From positions 1 through 64,000 of the forward strand of contig JAQMWT010000336.1 in assembly GCA_029834535.1 (NCBI GenBank): a DNA stretch of 64,000 bases. The letters run 5' to 3'. Numbering within the stretch: position 1 is the stretch's first letter; each line of letters opens with the position of its first letter. Shown here one piece after another: positions 31,257-41,121 of this stretch. The stretch comes from Chrysophaeum taylorii (taxonomy: Eukaryota > Sar > Pelagophyceae > Pelagomonadales > Pelagomonadaceae). The translations under genes were made by a program, and so were the position numbers. The notes below the pieces were generated by a model. The model saw only the letters and a list, made by a program, of their open reading frames with translations, was not told the origin of the DNA and did no database searches.

Positions 31257-32990
31257 TCAGCACCGCAGGAGGTCATCGAACTTGTGGAGGTCGACGGTTG
31301 GCGACGAGGGGCGCTCCTTGTGAGGTTTGCGCTTGTGGTGGAGACCTCGGGAATGGTCGCCGACGGTGGCGTCGAGCTTGGTGGAGGCGCGGCGGCGGGC
31401 GTCGCCAAAGTTATTTAGCGTTTTGGCGCGATCGCGTCTCGCGGCGGCCGACTCGGCTATTTGGCGCTTACGGTCGACGTCGTGCTGTCGCTTGGTCGAG
31501 GCCCATCTGACGTAGGCCTCGAGGTCGTCCTCCCACTTGGAGACGACCGGGACGACGGCGGGCTTCGCGAACGGACGTTTTCTTCGCGTCGGCGACGGGC
31601 CGTCTCGTGGCGCGACCAAAGTGCTGCTTTGAACTTCCTGGCGCTCTTTCGCGGTTCGGGCTCTCCTTTCGATGTCGCGCGAGACGCGGTCGAGAAAGGC
31701 CCCGGCCTCCGCGTCGAGCTTGGCGCGAAGCGCGCGCTGGTAAGCGTTGCGGCCCGATCTCGTATTATCCGATGATTGATATTGTTCTTGGTCGCGCGCC
31801 GCTTGGAGCGCGTCGGCCTTTCGCCTTTGGCGCTCGGCCTGGGCGTCGAGCCAGTCGTCCAGAGCCTCGGGCGGGCGCGGTCGTCGGTAGGCCGCGCTGC
31901 AGTCCTGGCACTTGTAGCGCTTCTCCACGACCTCGTCGTAGGTCTGCGTCGCGCCGCACCGGGGGCACATCTTTTTGTCGAGCCTCGCGTCGTACTCTGC
32001 CTTGCCGCGCGCGTGCTCGAGCTTTTTTCGTCGCATTTTTTCGTTTCTCGAGAGCCTGTCGACGAAGGCGTCCGCGTCGTGCTCCTTGTCGACAAAGTCG
32101 TAGCCGCACTGCCGCATGATCTCGAGCGCCTTGCGGTTCCGCGTGCGCGGCGCAAACGTGCAGTTGCGATCGCTCGTGCTTTTGTTGGTTTTCTCGGGTC
32201 GGTTTGCGAGCTCGTCGACGCGATTCATCGAGATGCCCGGGCGCTGCTGGCGATCGAGCATAGCGTCGACGAGCGCCTCGACCGTCGCCCGCCCGGCGCA
32301 AGGTCCCGGAGGTTTGGAGGCTCGTGCGTCGCGCCTCGCGGCCTGGCGCTCGCGAAGCACTTCTTCGAACCGTCGCCGAAGCTCGTCGCGCCCTCCTACG
32401 CCCAGCAGCCGCATCTGCGCTTCGCTCAGTCCACCAAACCCCGTTTCCGACGACTCGGGACGCGCATCTCGTTCTTCTTCTAGCTCCGGGTGGTGTTGTT
32501 GTTGTTGCTCCGGGTGGTGTTGTTGTTCTTCTTGTTGTTGTTGCTGCGGGTGGTGTTGTTGTTCTTCTTGTTGTTGTTGCTGCGGGTGTTGTTGTTGTTG
32601 TTCTTCCTCTTCTTGCTTCGGGGGGTGGCGGCGTTCTTCTTCTTCTACCGCTCGCAGCGGGCGTCGTTGCTGGTCATCGACACCCCCAAAGACGAGGAGT
32701 TTATTGGCGGGCTTGGCGTTCATCGCTTGGAGGGTCGTCGAGACTTCGGCCGCGCAGACCGACGGAACGCGGCCCCTCCTCTGCTCTTCCGCCATGAAGG
32801 AGTTGGCCCTTGCGAGGACGCTGTTGTTGCGAAAGTTGCCGCGGCTGTCGATGGTCGAATCGCCATCGCTGAGGGAAAGGGCGTCGTCCTCGACCCCCCC
32901 CAGCACGGTGTCGGCGACCTGGCGGTCGAGGTCTCGCGGGGATATATCCTCCTCCCCCTCCTCCTCCGGGATGGCGGCGGGGATGTCCAT
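31257..32990 (-). CDS. zinc-ribbon protein with Gln/His-rich tract
   Basis: A 577-residue protein of unknown function. Residues ~1-125 are acidic. Residues 126-170 are a Gln/His/Glu tract made of repeats of about 13 residues (PQQQQQEEQQHH type). A basic helical part follows. Residues 278-330 carry a TFAPRTRN motif then DADAFVDRLSRNEKMRRKKLE, a 'TF-x-P plus charged helix' pattern seen in many protist proteins. A four-cysteine zinc ribbon is at Cys342, Cys345, Cys361 and Cys364 (CPRCG, CQDC). The C-terminus is basic and probably disordered. This suggests a nucleic-acid-associated or cytoskeletal protein, but I cannot name it. Its ATG is 149 bp from the methionine adenosyltransferase start, head to head. 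Confidence 0.75.
   Translation of the reverse strand: MDIPAAIPEEEGEEDISPRDLDRQVADTVLGGVEDDALSLSDGDSTIDSRGNFRNNSVLARANSFMAEEQRRGRVPSVCAAEVSTTLQAMNAKPANKLLVFGGVDDQQRRPLRAVEEEERRHPPKQEEEEQQQQHPQQQQQEEQQHHPQQQQQEEQQHHPEQQQQHHPELEEERDARPESSETGFGGLSEAQMRLLGVGGRDELRRRFEEVLRERQAARRDARASKPPGPCAGRATVEALVDAMLDRQQRPGISMNRVDELANRPEKTNKSTSDRNCTFAPRTRNRKALEIMRQCGYDFVDKEHDADAFVDRLSRNEKMRRKKLEHARGKAEYDARLDKKMCPRCGATQTYDEVVEKRYKCQDCSAAYRRPRPPEALDDWLDAQAERQRRKADALQAARDQEQYQSSDNTRSGRNAYQRALRAKLDAEAGAFLDRVSRDIERRARTAKERQEVQSSTLVAPRDGPSPTRRKRPFAKPAVVPVVSKWEDDLEAYVRWASTKRQHDVDRKRQIAESAAARRDRAKTLNNFGDARRRASTKLDATVGDHSRGLHHKRKPHKERPSSPTVDLHKFDDLLRC
32480..32620 (+). repeat. imperfect 39-bp repeats encoding the Gln/His tract
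   Basis: Two to three copies of a 39-bp TTG/TTC-rich unit (GGTGGTGTTGTTGTTCTTCT...) in the coding region of the zinc-ribbon protein. The repeat length is a multiple of three, so copy-number change would keep the frame. Confidence 0.8.
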
Positions 32991-33139
32991 ATTCCGTTAA
33001 CCGAATCCTATCCGTTGTTGCACTTTTCCGTTTTTTGTGACGTCAGGTGTGTTGACCCAAGGCTTTGCGTCGCCAGAAACGTCAGAGTGAGTCGCCGATA
33101 CTTCTGTAAAAGCTGCTGCTGCAGGCCGCTTCTGCCGCC
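32991..33139. promoter_or_regulatory. divergent promoter region (zinc-ribbon protein / methionine adenosyltransferase)
   Basis: 149 bp between two divergent ATGs. The right-hand start sits in GCCGCCATGG, a strong Kozak-like context. Confidence 0.5.
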
Positions 33140-34591
33140 ATGGTGATGCCCAAGCTCGCGACCCCGCTCCTCAGGCACTCGATGCTGCGACAGTCTCTGC
33201 GGCGGGCCGCCTCGGGCAGCACGCAGTCGTCGTCGTCGAGCGCGCAGCGCATTGCCGTGGGCGCGGCCGCTGCCGCCGGCGCGACGGCGGCCGCCGTCGC
33301 GTATGCGACGTCGAGCGGCAGCGCCGAGTGCGCCCCGAGCAGCGTGCTCGCGCTCCTGACCGACATGAACGCCAAGCTGACGGCGATGCAGAGCGTGCTC
33401 GGGGTGCCCTCGGAAGAAACGACGGAGACGATTATGTTCACGTCAGAGTCGGTCAACGAGGGACACCCCGACAAGCTCGCCGACCAGGTGTCCGACTCGA
33501 TCGTGGACGCGTGCTTTGCCCAGGACCAGGACTCGCACGTCGCGTGCGAGACGTGCACGGGCACGGGCTTCGTGATGATCTTTGGCGAGATCACTACCAA
33601 CGCAAAGTTCGACTACGAGGCCGTCGTACGGGAGACCATCAAGGGCATCGGGTTCGACGACCCCGACAAGGGTCTGGACTACAAGACGTGCGCCGTGTAC
33701 AACAAGATTCACGCGCAGTCGGTGGAGATCGGGCAAGCCGTCAAGAAGTCCAAGACGATCAAGCCGGAGGAGATCGGCGCGGGCGACCAGGGCCACATGT
33801 TTGGGTACGCGACCGACGAGACCCCCGAGCTCATGCCGCTCACGCACTCCCTCGCGACGGGCCTCGGGTATCAGCTCACCAAGGTCCGGAAGAACGGGGT
33901 CCTCCCCCTGCTTCGGCCCGACGGCAAGACCCAGGTCACGGTCGAGTACGAGAAGAAGGGCGGGAAGCTCACGCCGAAGCGCGTGCACACGGTCGTCATC
34001 TCGACGCAGCACGACCCCAAGTACACCCAGGAGCAGCTCAAGAAGGACTTGATGGAAAACGTCATCAAGCCCCTCATTCCCGCCCACCTCCTCGACGACA
34101 AGACGATTTTCCACATCAACCCGTCCGGAATGTTCACTATCGGGGGCCCCGAGGGCGACGGTGGCCTCACCGGACGCAAGATCATCATCGACACCTACGG
34201 CGGCTGGGGCGCGCACGGTGGGGGCGCCTTCTCGGGCAAGGACCCCACCAAGGTCGACCGCTCGGCGGCCTACTACTGCCGCTGGATCGCAAAGTCCGTC
34301 GTCGCCGCCGGCCTCGCCAACCGGTGCATCGTCCAAGTCTCCTATGCGATTGGCGTCCCCGAGCCCCTCTCGGTCTTCGTCGATACCTACGGCACGGGGG
34401 CCAAGCCCGATCCCGAGATCCTCGAAATTGTCAAGAGCAATTTCGACCTGCGCGCGGGCATGCTCGTCCGCGAGCTCGACATGCTCAAGCCCAAGTACAA
34501 GAAGACGGCCGCCTACGGCCACTTCGGCAACTGCGCCCGCCCCTCCGACCCGGACTTCACCTGGGAGATCCCCAAGAAGCTCGTCTATTAA
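33140..34591 (+). CDS. methionine adenosyltransferase with long N-terminal leader
   Basis: A 483-residue S-adenosylmethionine synthetase. It makes SAM from methionine and ATP. The catalytic core starts near residue 96: [12 protein letters not shown] (101-112), the signature [11 protein letters not shown] (213-223), and the P-loop-like [16 protein letters not shown]. The core has normal length and all three family blocks. About 95 extra N-terminal residues precede it: an Arg/Ser/Ala-rich amphipathic start ([16 protein letters not shown]), a Gly/Ala hydrophobic stretch at ~38-56 and a short Cys-containing spacer. This looks like a mitochondrial presequence with a stop-transfer or inner-membrane segment; a plastid leader is an alternative. 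Most such enzymes are cytosolic. The ATG is in an ideal context. It lies 12.5 kb from the SAM decarboxylase gene. Confidence 0.95.
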   Translation: MVMPKLATPLLRHSMLRQSLRRAASGSTQSSSSSAQRIAVGAAAAAGATAAAVAYATSSGSAECAPSSVLALLTDMNAKLTAMQSVLGVPSEETTETIMFTSESVNEGHPDKLADQVSDSIVDACFAQDQDSHVACETCTGTGFVMIFGEITTNAKFDYEAVVRETIKGIGFDDPDKGLDYKTCAVYNKIHAQSVEIGQAVKKSKTIKPEEIGAGDQGHMFGYATDETPELMPLTHSLATGLGYQLTKVRKNGVLPLLRPDGKTQVTVEYEKKGGKLTPKRVHTVVISTQHDPKYTQEQLKKDLMENVIKPLIPAHLLDDKTIFHINPSGMFTIGGPEGDGGLTGRKIIIDTYGGWGAHGGGAFSGKDPTKVDRSAAYYCRWIAKSVVAAGLANRCIVQVSYAIGVPEPLSVFVDTYGTGAKPDPEILEIVKSNFDLRAGMLVRELDMLKPKYKKTAAYGHFGNCARPSDPDFTWEIPKKLVY

Positions 34592-35160
34592 ACAGTCGCT
34601 GCTTGGTTGGCTGTCCGACGACGACGTGACAACACTTAATATAAGATGACGATGTCGACGACGACGTGACAACACCAGGTCTCCCTTCCGTCTTCCCCTT
34701 CTCCTTATTCTTGTTCTTCTTCGTTCGTCGTCGTCGTCGTCACAGAAGCACCGGACGACATCGCGCGGACTTGTGTTGTTGGCGTCGCCGGGTTGTTGGC
34801 GTATCACACCACGGCGCCGAGGTTTCCGGCTACTGGGGTTGGCTGCTTGCTGCTGTCCGCCAGGGCACCCAACCCACCTCGCCGCGATGGTGTGCCGCGC
34901 CTTCTCTTGCGACCCCCTCGTCCGTCTCCCGTCCCTTTCCGTCCCTTCCCTCGCGCGGGGCCCCCATGAATCAATCTATTAATCGCCTAGTTACACGCGC
35001 CGGGAGGGAGTAAGGCGCACCACCACCTCCAAGGCGGAGGTTGGGAATTTCGATCGATCTGTCGGGCAAGAAACCTGGCCTTCCGCCTTCTAGGGCAAGG
35101 CGACGCAATTGTGTGTGACTACATACAATGCCGCTTGCGCTAAGCGCCATATATTTATTT
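34592..35160. other. intergenic region after methionine adenosyltransferase
   Basis: This includes a ~20-bp direct repeat (GACGACGACGTGACAACAC at about 34617-34635 and 34651-34673) just after the stop, in the presumed 3' UTR, then C/T-rich sequence. No gene seen. Confidence 0.5.
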
Positions 35161-35164
35161 CCCG

Positions 35165-38100
35165 TAGTGGAAGGAGCGGGCTATTGTTCAAATCCCGAAG
35201 ATCCCCGGTAATCCGGGCGTAGAGAGGCCGCGTCCGATCACGCTGTTGGACATCATCATGAACTTAGGCCTACTGGGCAGTGATCTACGGCCGCGTTACA
35301 CTTATCTGGGAACATTGCAAATTTCCCGATGCCGGGCAATACGGCTCACCGTCTGGTGGTGACGTTCAGACGCCTCTCGCAATCGCTGTGTCTTTGTCTG
35401 AATTGGCCTATGCGGACCATATATATGCCCGTGCTTGCAAATGCCCAAGACATTTCGAAGGCCTACGATAGTGCCCCTGTTTGGTTAGGCAAGGAGATGA
35501 TGGCCTTACGTCGTCGCTTTGGATTGCCTGACTCTTTTATCGACTACTACCTACAACAGGATGTTGGTAATCGGCCACAGCGTACGGCACGTCCACATCC
35601 CGCTTGGAGGACGATGAGAGGCTCTTGTCTTTTGCCTGCAGTACTGCCTAAGGAGCGTCCGAATCCCCGAGTATCTCGTTAGCATTTTACTCTATACTGT
35701 CAGATATTCAAAAAAAAGACCCTCGTCACGGGGGTCGGGATTGCAGCGCCCTCCCGAGTTTGGTTCTACTTGTGTTCCCACTCTTGCCACCCATGACCTC
35801 ACACGCACCACGGCCGGTTTCTGCTTTGTTGATGATGATTTGTGGTATTCGATTGCGCGCCGCGGCTTAGAGCCACGAGTCAATGGTCGCAGCCTCTTTT
35901 TTGAGTTCTTCGCAATCCAATTTAGCATCACGAAAATCAAAGCGCTGGGCCTCGAGTGGTTCAAGGCCCCCCTCGATCTCGCGGCACAGAATTGGTGGCG
36001 GCCTTGGGCCTACGATACCGCCGTCTTTTTTCGCCATGGACGCTTACAGACAGACAGCTCGGTGTTGATGATCCGGGTCACATTCGGCCTTTATCGGCCA
36101 AAAAATGAGGTGAACTTTATGTTATTCCTTTTGACCACGGTGTGCGGTACTCGGGGATCCAGTGGTCTCCCGCAAGCGAGTATCTTGATGTTGCAGATTC
36201 AATGCGCCACATTGTCGACGATTTTGTGGCAAAGCTCCGAACAGTTCCGGTATCCCCGGATAGCACACGCCGCCTTCTTGACCAAATCCTCTGGAGCAAG
36301 CTTGCCTATCGCTTTCGTTTTGAAGAACGTGCTTTCGAACAGCGCTTTGTGGACTCACTTCAACGTGAAGTGGAGTCTCTTTTGTTGAAGCGAGCAAAAC
36401 GTTTGGGCGAACGAACCAATCGGTTGGTTTTTAAACGTCGACTGCTAAGAGCGGGGGGTTGCGTGTGGTTTTACAAACACCCGCAACCTTCGGAGGTGCC
36501 GGCTTACCATCCTGGGTTGACAAAATTCATGCGGATCATCTGGAGTGGATGGCACAATTGTTGCATCGGAGTGGCCTCGCGGCACGGCTGATTGAGGCGA
36601 TCATTCGTCAAGCTCAAATGCGTCTTGGCGCCAGTCCCCTTGTCTTCGAATCCAGCCATGCTGCAAATACCAAATGGATCACCTCTATTGCCACGGACCG
36701 CACACGTTTTGGGTGGGTCGAGGGAACCATCGTATGGGCCAGCGCAAATGACGTGCAACAAACTGTGGGAGGTCCGCTCCCTGGCTCCGCTGCTCCATCT
36801 GATCGAACTGTTGTAAGATCGTGCGCTCGCTGTTGGTTGCCTGGCCCCTGATATTATCAAGCTGCAGCTGGTGTGCCGCGAGAACGAGATCCGGTGGTCC
36901 ACCTCCTTCCTCGCGGCGGACGGATATACCTTCCATGACGCATGTATTCCTCTTTCAGCTGTGGACCGTGCTTGGTTCGACGCACGCTTGAAGACATTAC
37001 TCCATGTGGATGCTGAAGTCATTGTTGGGCCCGAATTACGGGCCGATCGCGCCATGGCACGTATCATCCGTGGTGACGTTGCCTCGTGCATGCTTGACGG
37101 CCACCTGCGCATAGATGAGGTGCAAGACACGGATGGTGACAACGCGCTTGTTTTGTGAATTGGAATCCCGGGCTTACCACCGCGAGCTGCATCCAGGTAA
37201 AGCTGACGGTAAACTCGAAGGGGTTTGGTATGAGGGTCGTATCCACGGCGCCACGGGCCGCAGCAGACACACCCTCATCCATTTTTGCGCGGGTGGCGAC
37301 CAGTAACCTTTGACTCCGAAGGCTGTTCGACCGTTTCGTGTTCTTCCCTATGATTTGTCTATTGACTGGGATCCTGCAGCATGGTTTGTCACAAAAGCCA
37401 CGGCCACAACGGCCTCTCGCGTCGGTATGCGTCGTCGCCTTCCCGTAAAACGCCGCCGCCCCGCTTTGCGAGTTTCATCGAGAACCTTTCTCTTTGCCGT
37501 TAAGTCCCGGTGCGATGCGTACGAAATTACTTGTTACCAGACCCGCCGCCGCACTTACAACCCTGCATCCCACGTCCTCCACTCTCCCCCGGACGACCTT
37601 GGTTCGGGCACTAACGCTGCGACTGTCGCCGCCCGGTCTTCTACGTGGGCCACGCCACGTTCTGCAGGTGATGGTTGTGGTGCTAGACCGCCCATCGAAC
37701 ATCTCTACTTGGCCAGCGACGGATCCGTGTCCAAAGGTGAGGGCGGAGCTGCTGTGGCCATTTTCGATCCTGTCGCCCCACGCCTCTACACTTTCGCTTT
37801 GCGGGTCGCTCCCGGTCCTGAAACTCTATCTGCGTATCGTGCTGAGGTCAAGGGCACCTATCCAGCACAAGCTGCGCATTGGTACCTTCGTGATGTACTC
37901 CCTAGGTTCCTCGTGAAAGCTGTCCTTGATAACAAAGGCGCTGTGCTCGCACATTCTGGCCTCTCGCAGCGCGTGCCAGTCACATCCAGCCGTGCCAGTC
38001 ACATCGAGCGGTATTTGGGATGAGATTGCGCACTTCACTTCGCGCATACTCCCACATTTTGGTTCATTTGATCTCGAGAACGCTGCGAAAGCAAAGTTGC

Positions 38101-38370
38101 GCGCTTGAATTAGGGGTGATATAATCTTAGCTGCAGCCGTGAACCAACCCGGTTCGTTGCGTCGGGTGCGGTTCAGCGCGGCAGAAGCAGTTGCTCGCGC
38201 CGATGTTTCCAACTTGGAGGACACAGAACCCGCGTCCGACGGTGTCGTTGCTAACGTGTGGTAGATCGCATGCACGGCGCGACAAAAACTGGCCGCTCCA
38301 GCGGTAGCTCTTGAACAGCGGAGAGTAGTCTCGGCGTGGGCGGGTTTTGCGTCCATTATTAGGCCGCGCG
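35165..38370 (+). mobile_element. LINE (non-LTR) relic with reverse transcriptase and RNase H parts
   Basis: Reverse-transcriptase blocks appear in order but in several frames: KIPGNPGVERPRPITLLDI at about 35193-35262, DISKAYDSAPVW with FGLPDSFIDYY at about 35450-35550, and the catalytic FVDDDLW at about 35825-35860 followed by FFAIQFSITKIKALGLEW. Downstream, LASDGSVSKGEGGAAVAIFD and a conserved SAYRAEVKG segment (about 37700-37860) look like a C-terminal RNase H domain. Stops and frame changes interrupt it repeatedly (frame shifts near 35560-35740, 36390-36590 and around 37160-37310, among others), so it is dead. The 5' endonuclease part is missing on this strand. The 3' boundary is uncertain (38100-38400). 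Confidence 0.75.
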
Positions 38371-38853
38371 AGTCACATCTGAATTCGGACGATGCACTTA
38401 AGCGCTCTGTGATCAGAATCGGTAATGCTCTCAGTGACACCTACATCCAAAAAGCGGCGACCCAACTTGTGACGGTCCAGGACGACGAGGTCAAGTTTGT
38501 GGGTGATAAAAACGAACGAGGTGCGAAGAAGGTGCCAGCTGCTGCCAGTTCCAACGATCGATTCTCCGAGAGCCAAGTTTCCTGGTGGTATATTGCCGCA
38601 TAAAGACGTCGCCTCCGCATATCCGCCACCAACTCTTCCATGTATTCGCCTCGTTTTTGAGACCGCGGACATTTTGACTAACGAGCAATTTCGTCGTCAA
38701 CTTCCTTCTGCGGCCGTACCCCGTCCCGCTGCGAACGCCAACCGGCCCGTTCGGGAGGCGAGCAGGTTCCAACCTGCGCCAGGAGGACCGATGCCCTCGC
38801 AGCAAGACGCTGGTTTTTCAGAAAGCACCGTCCTCCACTGCGACCTCAGCAAT
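38370..38853 (-). mobile_element. 5' part of a LINE: endonuclease fragment, opposite orientation
   Basis: On the minus strand, 38853 to 38370 shows the start of an APE-type endonuclease frame: GRRRK leader, LLVSQNVRGLKNEANTW, then QETWLSEN in a neighbouring frame (the family's QET motif), then VTESITDSDHRAL, resembling the terminal SDH motif. The copy is frameshifted and internally shortened, since start and end motifs are only ~300 bp apart. Its 5' portion matches 15445-15665. It lies tail-on to the plus-strand LINE relic, so the two are probably independent insertions. Confidence 0.6.
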
Positions 38854-39149
38854 TACTACATAGATATATATCACGGCAACGTCTCCGTAATTTCTCTCAA
38901 AAAGGGAGAGAGAGAGCCGTCCGTGTTCTGGTGGAATAAATAAATAAATAAATAACATGAAATGACCACAAGAGGTTTTTTTGCCTCACTCCACCCCAAA
39001 CCCCCAAACTCAATAGAGGATGATGTTGTTGTCGTTCTTCTTCTTCTTCTTCTTCTTCTTCTTGGTGTTCGGCAGCACGATGGGTGTTGTGGATAATGAC
39101 TGCCGGAACAGGAGCTGGACGCTCGACGGGGGCGACCTCGTGGTAATGA
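38854..39149. other. spacer with AAAT repeat and a possible upstream exon
   Basis: This holds (AAAT)n at 38936-38955 and, from the ATG at 39020 or 39023, a short hydrophobic frame (MLLSFFFFFFFFFLVFGSTMG) encoded by a (TTC)n run at about 39035-39063. That frame looks like a signal peptide for the next gene but is out of frame with it. Confidence 0.5.
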
Positions 39150-40202
39150 ATGAGCTGGCACATCCACTACACGACGAACAGGTCGGACATGGCGCGGTTC
39201 TACGGTGCGTTCGTGTCGCGGTTCTCGGACGTGATCGCTCCGGGGGTGGAATGTCCGTTCGGGCCGAACTACGGCGCCAACTCATACAAGTATGTATGCT
39301 CCCTCGAGTCGGCGATCCTCGAGGGGTCGCCGTGGACGACGGCGCAGCGCGCGTTTTTCGTGCCCTTAGAGTACGCGGAGGTCGCGTGGACGTACGCCAA
39401 GCAGATTCGGGGTTATCTGGATATCTTGCTGCACCCGAATACGGGGTGCATGCACGACGACCACTCGGTGCGGGCGCAGTGGGTCGTGGAGACGACCGTC
39501 CCGACGATCAATACCCTCGAGTTTCCGCGTAACGTTCCGAGAACGGGATGCAACGACTCGTCCTGGCCCGACATGGAGCCCGCGTGCGGGTGCGTCACGC
39601 CGGTGGCGAGCGACGCGCCTCAGGACTCGTGCGGAAACTGCAACGCGAGTCTGGATTTGGCATCTTTTCCGCTCGTGTCGCCGTCTACCGCGGGTTTCGA
39701 CTGCACCGATCCGCCTCTAAGCGTCGAGTATGCGATCGACGAGTACGCCTGGGGTCAGGTCCGGTGCGGCGGCTTGTTTTTGGACCGAGATGTGGGAGAC
39801 GCCGCTCCAAAGGTCAGCTACGCGGCCGCGGACGTCGACCGGTCCTATCTTTTGATGCTCGTCGACCCCGACGCCGACGCGACGGCCGCCTGGCCGGACT
39901 CCCTCGAGCCCGGCTCCCGCGCTCCCGTGCGCCACTGGCTCGTCGGAAACATTCGGGGGACCGACCTCCGCGCAGCAGCCAATTTCTCGGCGGCGACTCT
40001 CCTAACCAAACACGTCCCACCTTCCCCATCCAAGGACTCGCACCGCTTTGGCTTCTTCGTCTTCGAGCAGCCCAAGGTTCGCATCGACTACTCATTTCCT
40101 GGCTCCGCGACCAACTGGGACCCCCGCGCCTTCCTAGGCGCCCACAACTTTCGCGGCCTCTTCCCCGTTTCAGCCAACTGGATGGTCGTCTTCCGTACTT
40201 GA
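39150..40202 (+). CDS. DOPA 4,5-dioxygenase-like / PEBP fusion protein, probably secreted
   Basis: A 350-residue frame with two domains. Residues 1-115 match the DOPA 4,5-dioxygenase family: WHIHY (His4, His6), CPFGPNYG (36-42), LDILLHPNTG (90-99) and DDHSVRAQW (His105). These histidines are the usual metal-ligand candidates. Residues ~185-350 match phosphatidylethanolamine-binding proteins: YLLMLVDPDADA (233-244), the HW pair (262-263) and HRFGFFVFEQPK (298-309). The linker is Cys-rich (ACGC, CGNC), pointing to an extracellular, disulfide-bonded protein. Substrate and ligand are unknown. The ATG at 39150 removes any signal peptide. A plausible signal peptide lies just upstream in another frame, so a small intron or a sequence error is likely and the true start is probably near 39020. 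Confidence 0.8.
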   Translation: MSWHIHYTTNRSDMARFYGAFVSRFSDVIAPGVECPFGPNYGANSYKYVCSLESAILEGSPWTTAQRAFFVPLEYAEVAWTYAKQIRGYLDILLHPNTGCMHDDHSVRAQWVVETTVPTINTLEFPRNVPRTGCNDSSWPDMEPACGCVTPVASDAPQDSCGNCNASLDLASFPLVSPSTAGFDCTDPPLSVEYAIDEYAWGQVRCGGLFLDRDVGDAAPKVSYAAADVDRSYLLMLVDPDADATAAWPDSLEPGSRAPVRHWLVGNIRGTDLRAAANFSAATLLTKHVPPSPSKDSHRFGFFVFEQPKVRIDYSFPGSATNWDPRAFLGAHNFRGLFPVSANWMVVFRT

Positions 40203-40216
40203 TAATAACTAACCAA

Positions 40217-41089
40217 CAAGTGCAGGCCAGTAAGTTCACCTAGTCCCAATCTCTAACCCCAGTAAGTTCACCTGGTCCCAGTAAGTTTCATATAAGTTCA
40301 CCTGGTCAGTAAGTTCACCTAGCTCACACCAACTCCTTTGAGCTCGTCGCTCTCGCCTCCGCCAATCTAAGCTGCTTTGATCCGCACGCGCCGCCAACCT
40401 GTGAGGGGGCTTATCGGTATTGCGCAGCACGTGTGGGGTAGGGTGGAGTCGTCGACTCAGAAGAGGATATCCTCGGGGTTGCCGATCGACAGAGAGCCAC
40501 GTAGAGCTGGACGTGGCAGAAGACGGGCTTCGGAAAGAGGACGCCGACCTCGCGGGGCGTCTGGCCCTGGCTCTTGGTGATCGTTTGGCGTCGGCGGGCC
40601 TTACGGGATACAGGTTGGAGGAGCCTCGGTGACAACGACACGATCGATCATGTATCTGGTACCGTTGCAGTGGCCGTGCGACGGGTCGAGGTTGCGAAGA
40701 CTTTAAGCTCGCGATCAAAGTCAGCATGCCGTTGGTTGTCAGGGAGTTCAAAACTCGACTCTTGAGAGCGAGGCGTCGTCTTCCGACCCAACCTAGTCGG
40801 CCGAAAAGAACTCCGACGCCTCGTCTCCGGGAAAAAAAGGCCGCGGTCATGCGCGCGTTGTCAGCATCGACAACATCGTTTCGACGGGGCGTGAGAATGG
40901 CGCGCTGAAAGAGCCGCCGCGGGTCGTGGAAATAGTCTGCGAGGTCGCCGTAGACGGCTTGGAGGATCACTGTCTGGCTCTCGCGACTACCTGATCCTTA
41001 CTCTCGCGCCTACCTTATCCTTACCCTAAATCGAGGGACAAACAAACAAACAAACAAACAAACAGACAAACATCTGTCGATTAGTAGTT
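40217..41089 (-). mobile_element. solitary copy of the Helitron-helicase repeat unit
   Basis: The same ~0.9 kb unit that forms the 44.4-51.9 kb array, in the same orientation, but standing alone between the PEBP fusion and hexosaminidase genes. It runs from CAAGTGCAGGCCAGTAAG to ATCTGTCGATTAGTAGTT. On the minus strand it encodes PIF1/Helitron helicase C-terminal sequence (DPRRLFQRAILTPRRNDVVD) in a 245-codon frame that later drifts out of the true frame. It is close to identical to array units in the helicase part. Confidence 0.8.
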
Positions 41090-41121
41090 CGGTCCAACCA
41101 ACTCTCACTTGAGATGTTGTG

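Noticed and set aside
33443-34807. 454-codon minus-strand frame opposite methionine adenosyltransferase
   Set aside because: Antisense shadow; the plus strand has all family motifs.
35185-35205. GTTCAAATCCC as a tRNA B box
   Set aside because: No matching acceptor or anticodon stem; the bases encode the KIPGNPG block of the LINE reverse transcriptase.
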